Assembly (NCBI RefSeq): GCF_001886955.1
Contig: NZ_CP016804.1
Location: forward strand, 496,001 to 560,000
Length of the DNA: 64,000 bases
From: Halodesulfurarchaeum formicicum
Lineage (GTDB): Archaea; Halobacteriota; Halobacteria; Halobacteriales; Halobacteriaceae
Direction of reading: 5' to 3'
Shown: piece after piece, positions 34,753-42,288 of the stretch
How the letters are laid out: the number at the start of each line of letters is the position of its first letter
How positions within the stretch are numbered: position 1 is the stretch's first letter
The notes under the pieces: generated by a model
The model's database searches: none
Told to the model about the DNA's origin: nothing
What the model saw: only the letters and a program-made list of their open reading frames with translations
Translations under genes and position numbers: made by a program

Positions 34753-35003
34753 GCCTCGTTCACCTCGATAGTGAGGATGCCGTTCCTGATAAACGTATCC
34801 GCGAGGCTACCCGTCGGCAGGTCGATCTCGAACTGCCGATCCTCCCCATCGGCCCGTTCGACGACCACGAGCGCCACGTCCCCGAGGACCTCGACGCTCG
34901 CGTCGGCCACCGACGCCCCGAGGTCGGCGACGATCCGTGCCCCGCTCTCGGTCTGGTATCGCCGCACCGGTACGTCCGACCGAACCTGCGCATTTCTCTC
35001 CAT
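34749..35003 (-). CDS. Hsp20/alpha-crystallin-like small protein
   Basis: This 84 aa protein, [20 protein letters not shown], then [20 protein letters not shown] and [13 protein letters not shown], has an alpha-crystallin-like beta sandwich pattern with the terminal ILTIEV strand. It is shorter than true Hsp20 (lacking full N- and C-terminal arms). It is translationally coupled to the CDC48 gene, which suggests a chaperone or adaptor role for that unfoldase; that role is inferred. Confidence 0.7.
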   Translation of the reverse strand: MERNAQVRSDVPVRRYQTESGARIVADLGASVADASVEVLGDVALVVVERADGEDRQFEIDLPTGSLADTFIRNGILTIEVNEA

Positions 35004-35030
35004 GTTGCTAACTCGATGTAATTTGTTCTT

Positions 35031-35040
35031 CTATAAAAAG
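35031..35040 (-). promoter_or_regulatory. TATA box of the Hsp20-like/CDC48 operon
   Basis: The minus strand reads CTTTTTATAG, 28-37 bases before the ATG at 35003, in a strongly AT-rich pocket. This is the haloarchaeal promoter layout for an mRNA with a very short leader. The stretch from here to 35146 shows no gene. Confidence 0.65.
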
Positions 35041-35146
35041 GCATCGCTCATTAACCCGCCGAAAGCGTCGGGGCGATGAAACGGCGGTCGTATTGCGGTC
35101 CGGAACGTGCGCTGGATTGGTGCTGATTCAGTCTGCCCGACAGAAG

Positions 35147-35920
35147 TCACTCGCGGGGAAAGTCTCCGCGTGTCACTGCGTCCTGGTAGCCCTCGATCGC
35201 GGCCCGCATCTCGCGCCTGACCTCCCCGAACTGCTCGGCGAAGGGTGGCACCGACTCGGAGAGTCCCAGCACGTCGGCGAGCACCAGCACCTGGCCGTCA
35301 GTGGCCGGGCCGGCCCCGATACCGATCGTGGGGACCGAGAGCGCTTCGGTGACGGCCCGCCCGACATCGTCCGGAACGTGTTCGACGACCACGGCGAACG
35401 CGCCCGCCGCCTCGTGGGCTTCGGCGAGCGAGACGATGGCGTCCGCTTCGGACTCGCTTCCCCCTGTCTGGCCGAGCCCACCCGCCTGTCTCGCATGTTG
35501 TGGTCGGGTTCCGACGTGGGCCATCACCGGGATGCCCATGTCCGTCAGCCGGTCCGTGAGCGAGACGGTGTGGGGACCACTCTCCAGTTTGACGGCATCG
35601 GCGCCCGCTTCCTTGATGAACCGGCCGCAGTTCCGGACGCTCTCGGCCCGATCAGCCCCATACGAGAGGAAAGGAACGTCGGCGACGACGGGCACCGTTT
35701 CAGTTCCCCGGACGACGGCGGCGGTATGACTCTCCATCTCGTCCTGTGTCACCGGGATCGTCGAGTCATAGCCCAGGAGGGTGTTGCCGAGGCTGTCACC
35801 GACCAGAATGACGTCGATGCCGCTCTCCTCGATGATCTTGGCCGTCGGGGCGTCCGCGGCCGTGAGCATCGTGATCGGCGCGTCCCTCGTGTCCGTCCTG
35901 ATCGTCGCGATGCCGCTCAT
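35147..35920 (-). CDS. panB: 3-methyl-2-oxobutanoate hydroxymethyltransferase
   Basis: This 257 aa protein contains PITMLTAADAPTAKIIEESG, DVILVGDSLGNTLLGYDSTI, PVVADVPFLSYG and EAGADAVKLESGPHTV, the PanB metal- and ketoisovalerate-binding motifs, plus IPVMAHVGTRPQHARQAGG. It makes ketopantoate from 2-oxoisovalerate and a one-carbon unit for pantothenate and CoA synthesis, upstream of CoaD (46945). Confidence 0.95.
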   Translation of the reverse strand: MSGIATIRTDTRDAPITMLTAADAPTAKIIEESGIDVILVGDSLGNTLLGYDSTIPVTQDEMESHTAAVVRGTETVPVVADVPFLSYGADRAESVRNCGRFIKEAGADAVKLESGPHTVSLTDRLTDMGIPVMAHVGTRPQHARQAGGLGQTGGSESEADAIVSLAEAHEAAGAFAVVVEHVPDDVGRAVTEALSVPTIGIGAGPATDGQVLVLADVLGLSESVPPFAEQFGEVRREMRAAIEGYQDAVTRGDFPRE

Positions 35921-35957
35921 GGGAGTATCTCACACGCCACCACCTTGAAAATACGTC

Positions 35958-36107
35958 TCAGTCGAGTTTGGAGAGCGCCTCGCCGACGTCGAAGGCCTCG
36001 GTTCGCTCCTCGCCCTCCTCGCTCCGCTCGACGTCCTCCTGCTCCTCGTCGATTTCGACCTCCGGCCCGCCGTCGTCGTTGTACTCGCTGTGAACGCCCC
36101 AGGGCAT
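35958..36107 (-). CDS. Small acidic protein, 49 aa, unknown
   Basis: The ORF runs MPWGVHSEYNDDGGPEVEID then EEQEDVERSEEGEERTEAFD and ends VGEALSKLD. It is strongly acidic as expected of a haloarchaeal protein. Its ATG shares a T with the TGA of a 15-codon ORF at 36107-36154 (TGATG), which begins just after the AlaX stop, so all three may be read as one operon. No family is recognised. Confidence 0.55.
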   Translation of the reverse strand: MPWGVHSEYNDDGGPEVEIDEEQEDVERSEEGEERTEAFDVGEALSKLD

Positions 36108-36175
36108 CAGTCCCACCTCGGAGCGCGCTCGATTGTCCGATCCTGTTCGTGCATACGCCAGTCTACGGGAATCGG

Positions 36176-37372
36176 CTACTTGCCCGTTTCGGCTCGTTCG
36201 ACGAGGAACGCCTTCACGTCCGCTGGGTCGGCGTCGAGGCCACCGCCCTGCGCGAAGGTCGGGCCGCCGCCGCCTCCGCCACCGAACTCCTCGGTCACGG
36301 CGTCGACGATTTCGGCGGCGTCTGCCGTTCCGTCGGTCCCGACCACGACGAAGGGCCGGCCGTTCCCGCCCGTCGCGGCCAATACGGGGGCCACCTCGCC
36401 GGCGAGTTCCTGAACACGGTCCCCGACGGCATTCGCCTCGTGGCCGTCGATCACGCCCACCTGCCAGTCGCCGACCCCGTCGAGGTCGCGCAACTCCGCG
36501 GTGAGGACCGTGTCGGTGAGGTCCTCGACCTCCGCCTCCAGGGACTCGACCTCGGACTGGAGTCGCGTGACGGCCTGGGGCAGCGAGGTGATGTTCGTCC
36601 CGATCTCGTTTGCGGCTTGCAGCGCGGCCTGGTGCTCCGCGGCCCGCTCTTCGACGGCGCTCGGGCCGACGGCGAACTCTACCCGGGTGAGTCCCTCGCC
36701 CGGATTCGAGCGATCCAGCACCGAAACCGGGCCGATCTCTCGCGTGTTCGAGACGTGGGTTCCCCCGCAGGCACCAACGTCCCAGTCTTCGACGGTCACA
36801 ACTCGGACGGTGTCCGCGTCGGCCATCACGCCCTCCTCAGTCGCGGTGTTGAAGGCGATGTCGTCCAGTTTCAGGGCCTCCTCGCGCGGGAGTTCCTCCC
36901 AGGTGACTTCCCGGGAGTCCCAGATCGCGCGGTTGGTCAGTCGCTCCAGTTCGACGAGGGTGTCATCGTCGATCTCCGTCGACGTCTCGAAGTCGACCCG
37001 GACCTTCTCGTCGGTGATTCCAAAGCCGCCGTACCCGATGTCGGCGAAGACCTGCCGGCCCGCGCCGTAGAGGACGTGACTGGCGGTGTGGGCCCGCATC
37101 GCGTAGGTCCGGAACTCGTCGTCGATAACCGCACCGATCGTGTCCCCGACCTCGAAGTCCGGGGCCCGTTCGAGGGTGTGGACGACCTGCCCGTCGACGG
37201 ACTGGACGTCGACGACCGGCACGCCTTCGATGGCGCCCCGATCGGCGGGCTGTCCGCCACCTTCGGGGTAGAACCAGGTCTCCTCGAGGACGACGTCCGT
37301 GCCGTCGATCGACTCCACGGTCGATTCGAACGCTCTGACTTCGGGCTCCGTTGGCCCGCGTGAGGCTGCCAT
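36176..37372 (-). CDS. alaX: Alanyl-tRNA editing protein AlaX (long form)
   Basis: The protein is 398 aa. The tRNA editing domain has WFYPEGGGQPADRG, the zinc motif HTASHVLYG and the second zinc motif GACGGTHVSNTREIGPV. A coiled coil at about 255-290 leads to a C-terminal DHHA1 domain with GNGRPFVVVGTDG and a Gly-rich FGGGGGGGPTFAQGG. It hydrolyses Ser- or Gly-tRNA(Ala) in trans, with no aminoacylation domain. The length fits AlaX-L. Confidence 0.93.
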   Translation of the reverse strand: MAASRGPTEPEVRAFESTVESIDGTDVVLEETWFYPEGGGQPADRGAIEGVPVVDVQSVDGQVVHTLERAPDFEVGDTIGAVIDDEFRTYAMRAHTASHVLYGAGRQVFADIGYGGFGITDEKVRVDFETSTEIDDDTLVELERLTNRAIWDSREVTWEELPREEALKLDDIAFNTATEEGVMADADTVRVVTVEDWDVGACGGTHVSNTREIGPVSVLDRSNPGEGLTRVEFAVGPSAVEERAAEHQAALQAANEIGTNITSLPQAVTRLQSEVESLEAEVEDLTDTVLTAELRDLDGVGDWQVGVIDGHEANAVGDRVQELAGEVAPVLAATGGNGRPFVVVGTDGTADAAEIVDAVTEEFGGGGGGGPTFAQGGGLDADPADVKAFLVERAETGK

Positions 37373-37418
37373 TACTGGGCCGAATTCGTCGACTCGTAAA
37401 AAGCGGGTCGGTCGCGGG

Positions 37419-37931
37419 CTACTCCTCGACCAACTCGACGTCGAGTTCCGCTTCGAGGGCCCGGATCAGCGAGCCACCGACCGACGCCGAGGTCGCCCGG
37501 CCCTGTTCGACGGCGAGCAGGTCGTTCTCGTCGATGTCCATGGACTCGGCGAGTTCCTCGCGCTGATAGCCGGCCTCCTGGCGGGCCCTGAGGACCCGCT
37601 CGCCGTAGTCGGCAACGAGATACGGGAGCCGATCGCCCTCGTAGTTCGTGCCCTCCTCTTCCCAGTGGGTCGAATCGCCCGTGGCCGCGTCGAAGGCCTT
37701 GGCGGTGTGCTGGGCGGCCCGCTTGCGCCGCTCTGTCTCCGACCCTGACTCGTCTGGAGTGTCCGCTGCCGGACCGCCCGTTGTTTCGCCGAGTGAGGCA
37801 CAGTCCGAACAGACAGACAGTGTCGCGCCCTCGACGGTCACCGTATGCAGGTCGTCGGTGGCGGTCCCGCAGAGCTCACAGGTCCCGCCGTCGCCACCGC
37901 CGTCGGTGCCGCCGGTGGAATACTTCGCCAT
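37419..37931 (-). CDS. Multiprotein bridging factor 1 (MBF1) family regulator
   Basis: The protein is 170 aa. The N-terminal zinc ribbon is CELCG (18-22) and CSDC, followed by an acidic linker and a C-terminal Cro/C1-type HTH: YGERVLRARQEAGYQREELA then ESMDIDENDLLAVEQGRA. Archaeal MBF1 binds ribosomes and may link transcription and translation. The ATG at 37931 is the family start (MAKYSTGG). Confidence 0.93.
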   Translation of the reverse strand: MAKYSTGGTDGGGDGGTCELCGTATDDLHTVTVEGATLSVCSDCASLGETTGGPAADTPDESGSETERRKRAAQHTAKAFDAATGDSTHWEEEGTNYEGDRLPYLVADYGERVLRARQEAGYQREELAESMDIDENDLLAVEQGRATSASVGGSLIRALEAELDVELVEE

Positions 37932-37980
37932 ACTCCCCCGTATTGGGTCCGGGCATTTGAATAATCCGTTTGACTCGGCC

Positions 37981-39792
37981 CTAGTCGTCGCCGCTGCCGT
38001 CCGTCGCCACCGATTGCCACTCCATCGAGTCCGCGCCGGCACCCGTCTCCCCGCTCGCGGACGGGCCCGTATCACCCTCGAACTCCGCGTTCGACCCGCC
38101 AGCACTCGACCTGGTTCTCCGGACCTCGAACTGAGAGAGCCGGGACTCCAGCCCCTCGGCGTTGTCCGCCAGGTCTGTGGCGTTTTCGGCGACACTCGAC
38201 AGGGTCGCGGCCTGTTCTTCGGCCGCCGCGGCCACGGACTGGGATTCGGTCGCCGTCTGGTCGCTGATGGCCGCGATCTCCTGGATCATCGCCACCACGT
38301 CCTGCATCGATTCGGCCTGTTCGGCGGTCGCGTCGTTGACTTCCTTGATCGAGGTGTTGATCTCCGAGACGTTCTCTGCCATCTCCCCGAAGGCGGCCGT
38401 CGCGGTCTCGACGGTCTCGGTCCCACTCTCGACCCGATCGGCCATCTCGTCGATCTCCGCGACGGTCTCTTCGGACTGGGCCTGGACCTCGCCGATGAGG
38501 CCCTCGATCTCCTCGGCGGACTCTTTGGTGTCCTGGGCCAGGGACTTGACTTCCTCGGCCACGACGGCGAAGCCGTCGCCCCCGGCGTCGGCTCGGGCCG
38601 CCTCGATGCCCGCGTTCAGGGCCAGAATGTTCGTCTGGTCGGCGATGTCCAGGATCACGTCGGTAATCTCGCCGATCTCCTCTAGGGTCCCATTGAGCGT
38701 TCTGACTGCGTCGGTGACCGACTCGCTTCGCTCCCGGAGCGCGGCCATCTCGGCTTCGGCGTCCTGGGCTGCTTCCTGGCCGGTCTCGCCGACTTCCGCC
38801 GTCTGTTCGGTGAGCGTCGCGACGTTGTCCGAAGACGCGGTAATCTCCTGGATCGTCGCCGAGAGGTTCTCGGACTCGTTCGAGGCCTCGTCGAGCCGTC
38901 GACTCTCCTGATCGACACCCGCCGAGATCTCCTGGACGGACTCGCTGATGTCCTCACTCGCGTTTCTGACTTCGGCCGCGTTGGTCTCCAGGGCCTGGCT
39001 CTCGTCGGCGACCTGGTCGGCGAACTGCCGGAGTTCACCGAGCATCTCCTCCCACTCCTCGACCATGCGGTTGAACGAGTCGGCGATCCCCGCCAGGGCC
39101 TCGTGGTCCGTATCCGCGTCGAGGCGTCGGGTGAGATCGCCGTCGGCTACATAGCCCATCGTCTGCTGGTAGGCCGTGGCGGTCTCGGTCAGTTCCTCGT
39201 TCCGGCGCTCGATGGCCTCGCGTTTCGCTTCGAGGTCCTCGATTCGGGTCCGGAGGTTGTCCTCCATCTGCTCGAGTGACTCACCGAAACTTCCCGGGAC
39301 ATCGGCCTCGAGAACCTCGGCGTCGAACTCCTCGCGGCTGAGTGCCTCGGCCTGGGCGCTGACCGTCCCGAGATAGCCGTGCATCCGGTCGAAACAGCGG
39401 ACGAGTTCGCCGATCTCGTCCCGTTGGTCGGTCGTTGGGACTCCTTCGTCCAGTTCGCCTTCGGAGATCGCCGACGCCGCGGTCTTCACCTCCTCGATCG
39501 GCGTGACGAAATCACGTTTGAGAATGAGCCAGGTGTTCAAGAGTGCTCCGACGGCGAGGACGAACACGGCCGCGAAGACTGCGATCTCGGCCGTCGTGAA
39601 GACGGTCTGGAACTCCTGGACGCCGATCAGCGCGACCCCGAGGACGAAGATGGTGACGATGGCCCCGAACTGGAGCAGCGTCGCCATCAACATCTTCCGC
39701 TCCACGGTGGCGGTCACGCCCAGGGCGTCCATGACGCCCCAGAGGAACCGTTCGTAGTGGCCCATCAGGCCACTTGAGTACTGGCTGGGCAT
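37981..39792 (-). CDS. Methyl-accepting chemotaxis transducer, no extracellular domain
   Basis: The protein is 603 aa. Two membrane helices (about 43-65 and 72-94) are separated by only a few residues, so there is no ligand-binding ectodomain. HAMP domains follow ([20 protein letters not shown]; a second near [20 protein letters not shown]). The long methylated coiled coil has the signalling tip [20 protein letters not shown] then [13 protein letters not shown]. The two-TM layout resembles the sensory-rhodopsin transducers HtrI/HtrII, but no opsin gene is adjacent. It signals through CheA/CheW. A TATA-like CTTTATATCG lies just upstream. Confidence 0.92.
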   Translation of the reverse strand: MPSQYSSGLMGHYERFLWGVMDALGVTATVERKMLMATLLQFGAIVTIFVLGVALIGVQEFQTVFTTAEIAVFAAVFVLAVGALLNTWLILKRDFVTPIEEVKTAASAISEGELDEGVPTTDQRDEIGELVRCFDRMHGYLGTVSAQAEALSREEFDAEVLEADVPGSFGESLEQMEDNLRTRIEDLEAKREAIERRNEELTETATAYQQTMGYVADGDLTRRLDADTDHEALAGIADSFNRMVEEWEEMLGELRQFADQVADESQALETNAAEVRNASEDISESVQEISAGVDQESRRLDEASNESENLSATIQEITASSDNVATLTEQTAEVGETGQEAAQDAEAEMAALRERSESVTDAVRTLNGTLEEIGEITDVILDIADQTNILALNAGIEAARADAGGDGFAVVAEEVKSLAQDTKESAEEIEGLIGEVQAQSEETVAEIDEMADRVESGTETVETATAAFGEMAENVSEINTSIKEVNDATAEQAESMQDVVAMIQEIAAISDQTATESQSVAAAAEEQAATLSSVAENATDLADNAEGLESRLSQFEVRRTRSSAGGSNAEFEGDTGPSASGETGAGADSMEWQSVATDGSGDD

Positions 39793-39897
39793 GGTGGCAA
39801 CTGTTCGTTTCAAACTCCGATGGGCGATATAAAGATCTATGGCCTAATTTTCACCTACGATAACTTTGGCCGCCATGGTTTCACTCCACACGGTGGC

Positions 39898-39972
39898 TCA
39901 GATAATCAGGGAGGGAAGATAGAGCAGTAGACAGACCACTGCGAGTGGGCGGGAAATGCCTCGCCGCCAGTA
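39898..39972 (-). pseudogene. C-terminal 24 codons of the IS-split Na+/Ca2+ exchanger
   Basis: On the minus strand these codons read YWRRGISRPLAVVCLLLYLP then SLII and a stop, the characteristic last segment of haloarchaeal CaxA-type exchangers. The matching N-terminal 280 codons lie at 41449-42288 on the same strand. Between them is a tnpB-only IS. Joining ATG (41449) to TAC (39972) restores one frame of 304 codons, the family's usual size. This fragment has no start of its own and is a gene remnant. Confidence 0.88.
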
Positions 39973-39980
39973 CTTGACAT

Positions 39981-40003
39981 CCTCCCCGCGCTGAAGCGCG
40001 AGG
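39981..40003 (-). repeat. IS right-end hairpin (TnpB guide-RNA scaffold region)
   Basis: On the minus strand CCTCGCGCTTCAGCGCGGGGAGG folds with CGCGCT/AGCGCG as its core stem. It lies 22 bases beyond the tnpB stop. It is the counterpart of the hairpin at 18728 in the other element. The TnpB guide sequence would follow at 39972 and read into the exchanger's 3' fragment. Confidence 0.7.
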
Positions 40004-40024
40004 ATTCCCGACCGCGTTGGGATA

Positions 40025-41299
40025 TTACGGTTCGCGGTTCTCGACCTGTTCTCGTGGGGCAAAAACACCCTCACTACGGTCGAACAGGTGAACCGCTGGC
40101 TGTGCCAACCAGCCGTTATCCCTATCACCGCCATCTGTGGCGAGACTCGGGAGTACCTTTTGCCGAATGTTCTCTGCACCGTTCACATCCGCGTTCGAAA
40201 CCGTGTCGCAGTTCTCACACACGTACAGTCCCCGTTCAACACGCTGATTGTCGTCAGTGTGGCCGCATGCCGAACATGACTTCGACGTATCGTGTTCCGA
40301 CACCAACTCCACGTCAATACCTTCGACTTCGGCCTTGTAGTCGAGGAGCGTCGTGAAGCGGTCAAACGCCCACCCGTGCAAGTCGAGATTGCCGTGGTCG
40401 CCCCAATTCCGAGGGTCGCCGTTCTCGTCGTCCTCGCGGATGCCGCCAAGGTCGCCAACGACAAGCGTTCCGACACCTCGTTCGGCACACTCTTCTACAA
40501 TGGCTTTCGAGAGTGCGTGCAGGAAGTGCGTCCGACGACCCCTCCGCTTACGGTCGAGACGAGTCGCTTCACGGGATGAGGAATCGTCGCACTTGGCTTT
40601 CTGCTTCATGAAGTAGTATTCGTCTTCTTTGAGTGCGCCACCGGGATACAACACGGATTCACCACCGAACGAGACGGTGGCGAAGTTGCATATCCCAAGG
40701 TCAACACCGGCCACTTCCTCGCCCGGCGGTTCCGGGTCGATGGTGGTGCGACAGACGAATTGGAGTCGCCACTCGTCGCGTTTGTAGACGGCGCGAACCT
40801 GTTGAATGTCCCACTCGGTCAAGTCAACATCCGGGCGAGTCTGATACTCGCACAGGATGAAGTCCGAACGGTGCTCTTTGAGGTTACGGCCTTTCGAGAG
40901 GCGGACACGGGTGAACTGTGCGTCGTGCCTGAAGCCAGCCGCTTTGAACGACACAGTTGAACGCGGGTGGGAGTCTCCGTGTTTGCGGTAGCCGGGCGGT
41001 CGGGCACGGTCGTCGCCGTTCCGACGCTTTTTGAACCAGCCGTTGAACGCTTCAGCGAGTTCTTCGAGAACGCGCTGACTGGATTGTGAATGTAAGTCCG
41101 TGTAGCGTTCGTGGGTTTTGAGTTCGGCTTTGAGCTCCCCGTCATCAGGAATTTCGCTCGTTTCATCCCACTGTTCTTGTGCGTAGTAGCGACCGACGTT
41201 CCAGAGTTTTGAGGCGGCCCATCCGAGTTGGTCAAGGTCGTCACGAACCTGTTGTTGGTTCGTGATTGTGGCCTCGAATGTTCGGATGGTTCGACCCAT
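40025..41299 (-). CDS. tnpB: TnpB-family RNA-guided nuclease (IS1341 type)
   Basis: The protein is 424 aa from the ATG at 41299 (MGRTIRTFEATITNQQQVRD). RuvC acids: D200 (AGVDLGICNFA), an acid in LVVGDLGGIRED (D283, where many TnpBs have Glu), and D371 (SNADVNGAENI). The zinc ribbon is CSAC (342/345) and CENC (361/364). It is only distantly similar to the TnpB at 17440, so the two elements are not copies of each other. The C-terminal 40 residues, after the RuvC end, are variable. Confidence 0.92.
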   Translation of the reverse strand: MGRTIRTFEATITNQQQVRDDLDQLGWAASKLWNVGRYYAQEQWDETSEIPDDGELKAELKTHERYTDLHSQSSQRVLEELAEAFNGWFKKRRNGDDRARPPGYRKHGDSHPRSTVSFKAAGFRHDAQFTRVRLSKGRNLKEHRSDFILCEYQTRPDVDLTEWDIQQVRAVYKRDEWRLQFVCRTTIDPEPPGEEVAGVDLGICNFATVSFGGESVLYPGGALKEDEYYFMKQKAKCDDSSSREATRLDRKRRGRRTHFLHALSKAIVEECAERGVGTLVVGDLGGIREDDENGDPRNWGDHGNLDLHGWAFDRFTTLLDYKAEVEGIDVELVSEHDTSKSCSACGHTDDNQRVERGLYVCENCDTVSNADVNGAENIRQKVLPSLATDGGDRDNGWLAQPAVHLFDRSEGVFAPREQVENREP

Positions 41300-41410
41300 T
41301 TCTGGCTCCATAACTGGTTATGCGTGCTGTTTTGTTAATAGTGTCGGTTGGTGTGGAATATCCAGAACTGCTACTGTCGGTGGTTTGCGTCATTCAGTGA
41401 CGGCGCGTAT

Positions 41411-41430
41411 CCCCGCGCTAAAGCGCGAGG
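41411..41430 (-). repeat. IS left-end hairpin matching the right-end hairpin
   Basis: The minus strand reads CCTCGCGCTTTAGCGCGGGG, differing at one base in the loop from the right-end copy and in the same orientation. It lies about 18 bases inside the left junction. The two ends of this element therefore carry near-identical hairpins as direct repeats 1.43 kb apart. Confidence 0.7.
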
Positions 41431-41448
41431 TTTTGCGCCTGTTCATCC

Positions 41449-42288
41449 CATAAGCGCGAGTACGGCCACCGAGACCAGGACCATGTAACTCGCCGAGAGC
41501 AGCACTTGCTCGGGGTTGCTCACACTGATCTCGAAGAACAGGGCGCCGATCCCCAGCGAGAAGACCGGGTCCGTGACGTTGCTCCCCAGCAGTGAGCCCA
41601 CCGAGATCCCCTGCTGGCCCCTGGTGGCGGCGAGTCCGGCGATGGCGATCTCCGGTAGCGTCGTGCCGAGACCGGTCAACAGGCCGATCGTGTACTCCGG
41701 GACCCCCACGATTCGGGCGACTGCCATGCCGTTTGTCACCATGATCTGGCTCCCGACGACGACCAGCATCAGTCCCCCGATGATCCACGGCAGGGCTTCA
41801 CGAGGGCTGAGTCGCCCCTCGATCTCTTCGCCGATCTCCGCCCCGCCCTCGTTCGTGTACAGGATGTAGACGAACTGCACGTAGGCGAGCATCATCAGGA
41901 CCCCCTCCGAGCGACCGATCGACCCGTCTTCGAGGGCCAGTAGCATCACCGTCATCGCGAGGAGCATCGCACTCCCGTATGTGAGCACGTTCCGCCGGTT
42001 GGCTATGATCGGGGCGATGAACGCGACGATCGCGATCGCGATGGTGATCTGGGCGGTCTCGGAGCCGACGATGTTGCCCACGACCAGATCGCCCGCCCCG
42101 AAGGACGCCCCGGTAATCGAGGTGACCATCTCCGGGACCGAGGTCCCGATCGAGATGACTGTCACGCCCACGAAGAAGGGCGAGACGCCGTAGAAGAGAG
42201 CCAGTCCGGCCGCGGCAGTCACGGCCCGGTCGGCACCGAAGACCAGGAGTGCCAGCCCGAAGACGAACAGCGCGAGTTCGACGAGCAT
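41449..42288 (-). pseudogene. CaxA-type Na+/Ca2+ exchanger, N-terminal 280 codons (disrupted by IS)
   Basis: The protein starts MLVELALFVFGLALLVFGAD and has both antiporter repeats: GTSVPEMVTSITGASFGAGD (alpha-1) and GTTLPEIAIAGLAATRGQQG with LLGSNVTDPVFSLGIGAL (alpha-2). After Met280 the frame runs into the IS, adding one Gly and a stop (41443). The last transmembrane segment is lost to 39898-39972. The truncated product keeps both alpha repeats, so residual function is possible but unproven. Its ATG overlaps the stop of the Ca2+-ATPase gene (TAATG), making a calcium-export operon. Confidence 0.88.

Larger units (their letters stand above)
39973..41448 (-). mobile_element. tnpB-only (IS1341-type) insertion sequence inside the exchanger gene
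   Basis: This element of about 1,476 bp has a single tnpB and no tnpA. Its limits are set precisely by the interrupted exchanger: the left junction is after the codon ATG at 41449 and the right junction is before TAC at 39972, with no target duplication. Minus-strand left end: GGATGAACAGGCGC then a hairpin at 41411-41430. Right end: a hairpin at 39984-40003 ending GGATGTCAAG. It must have been moved by a TnpA acting in trans, perhaps one like that at 16851. Confidence 0.88.

Noticed and set aside
35093-37363. 756-codon plus-strand ORF over panB and alaX
   Set aside because: It is an antisense shadow of two well-recognised enzymes.
39898-40179. 93-codon ORF containing the exchanger C-terminus
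   Set aside because: Only its last 24 codons are exchanger sequence; the upstream part is IS right-end and tnpB sequence in another frame. Treated as a gene remnant, not a new gene.
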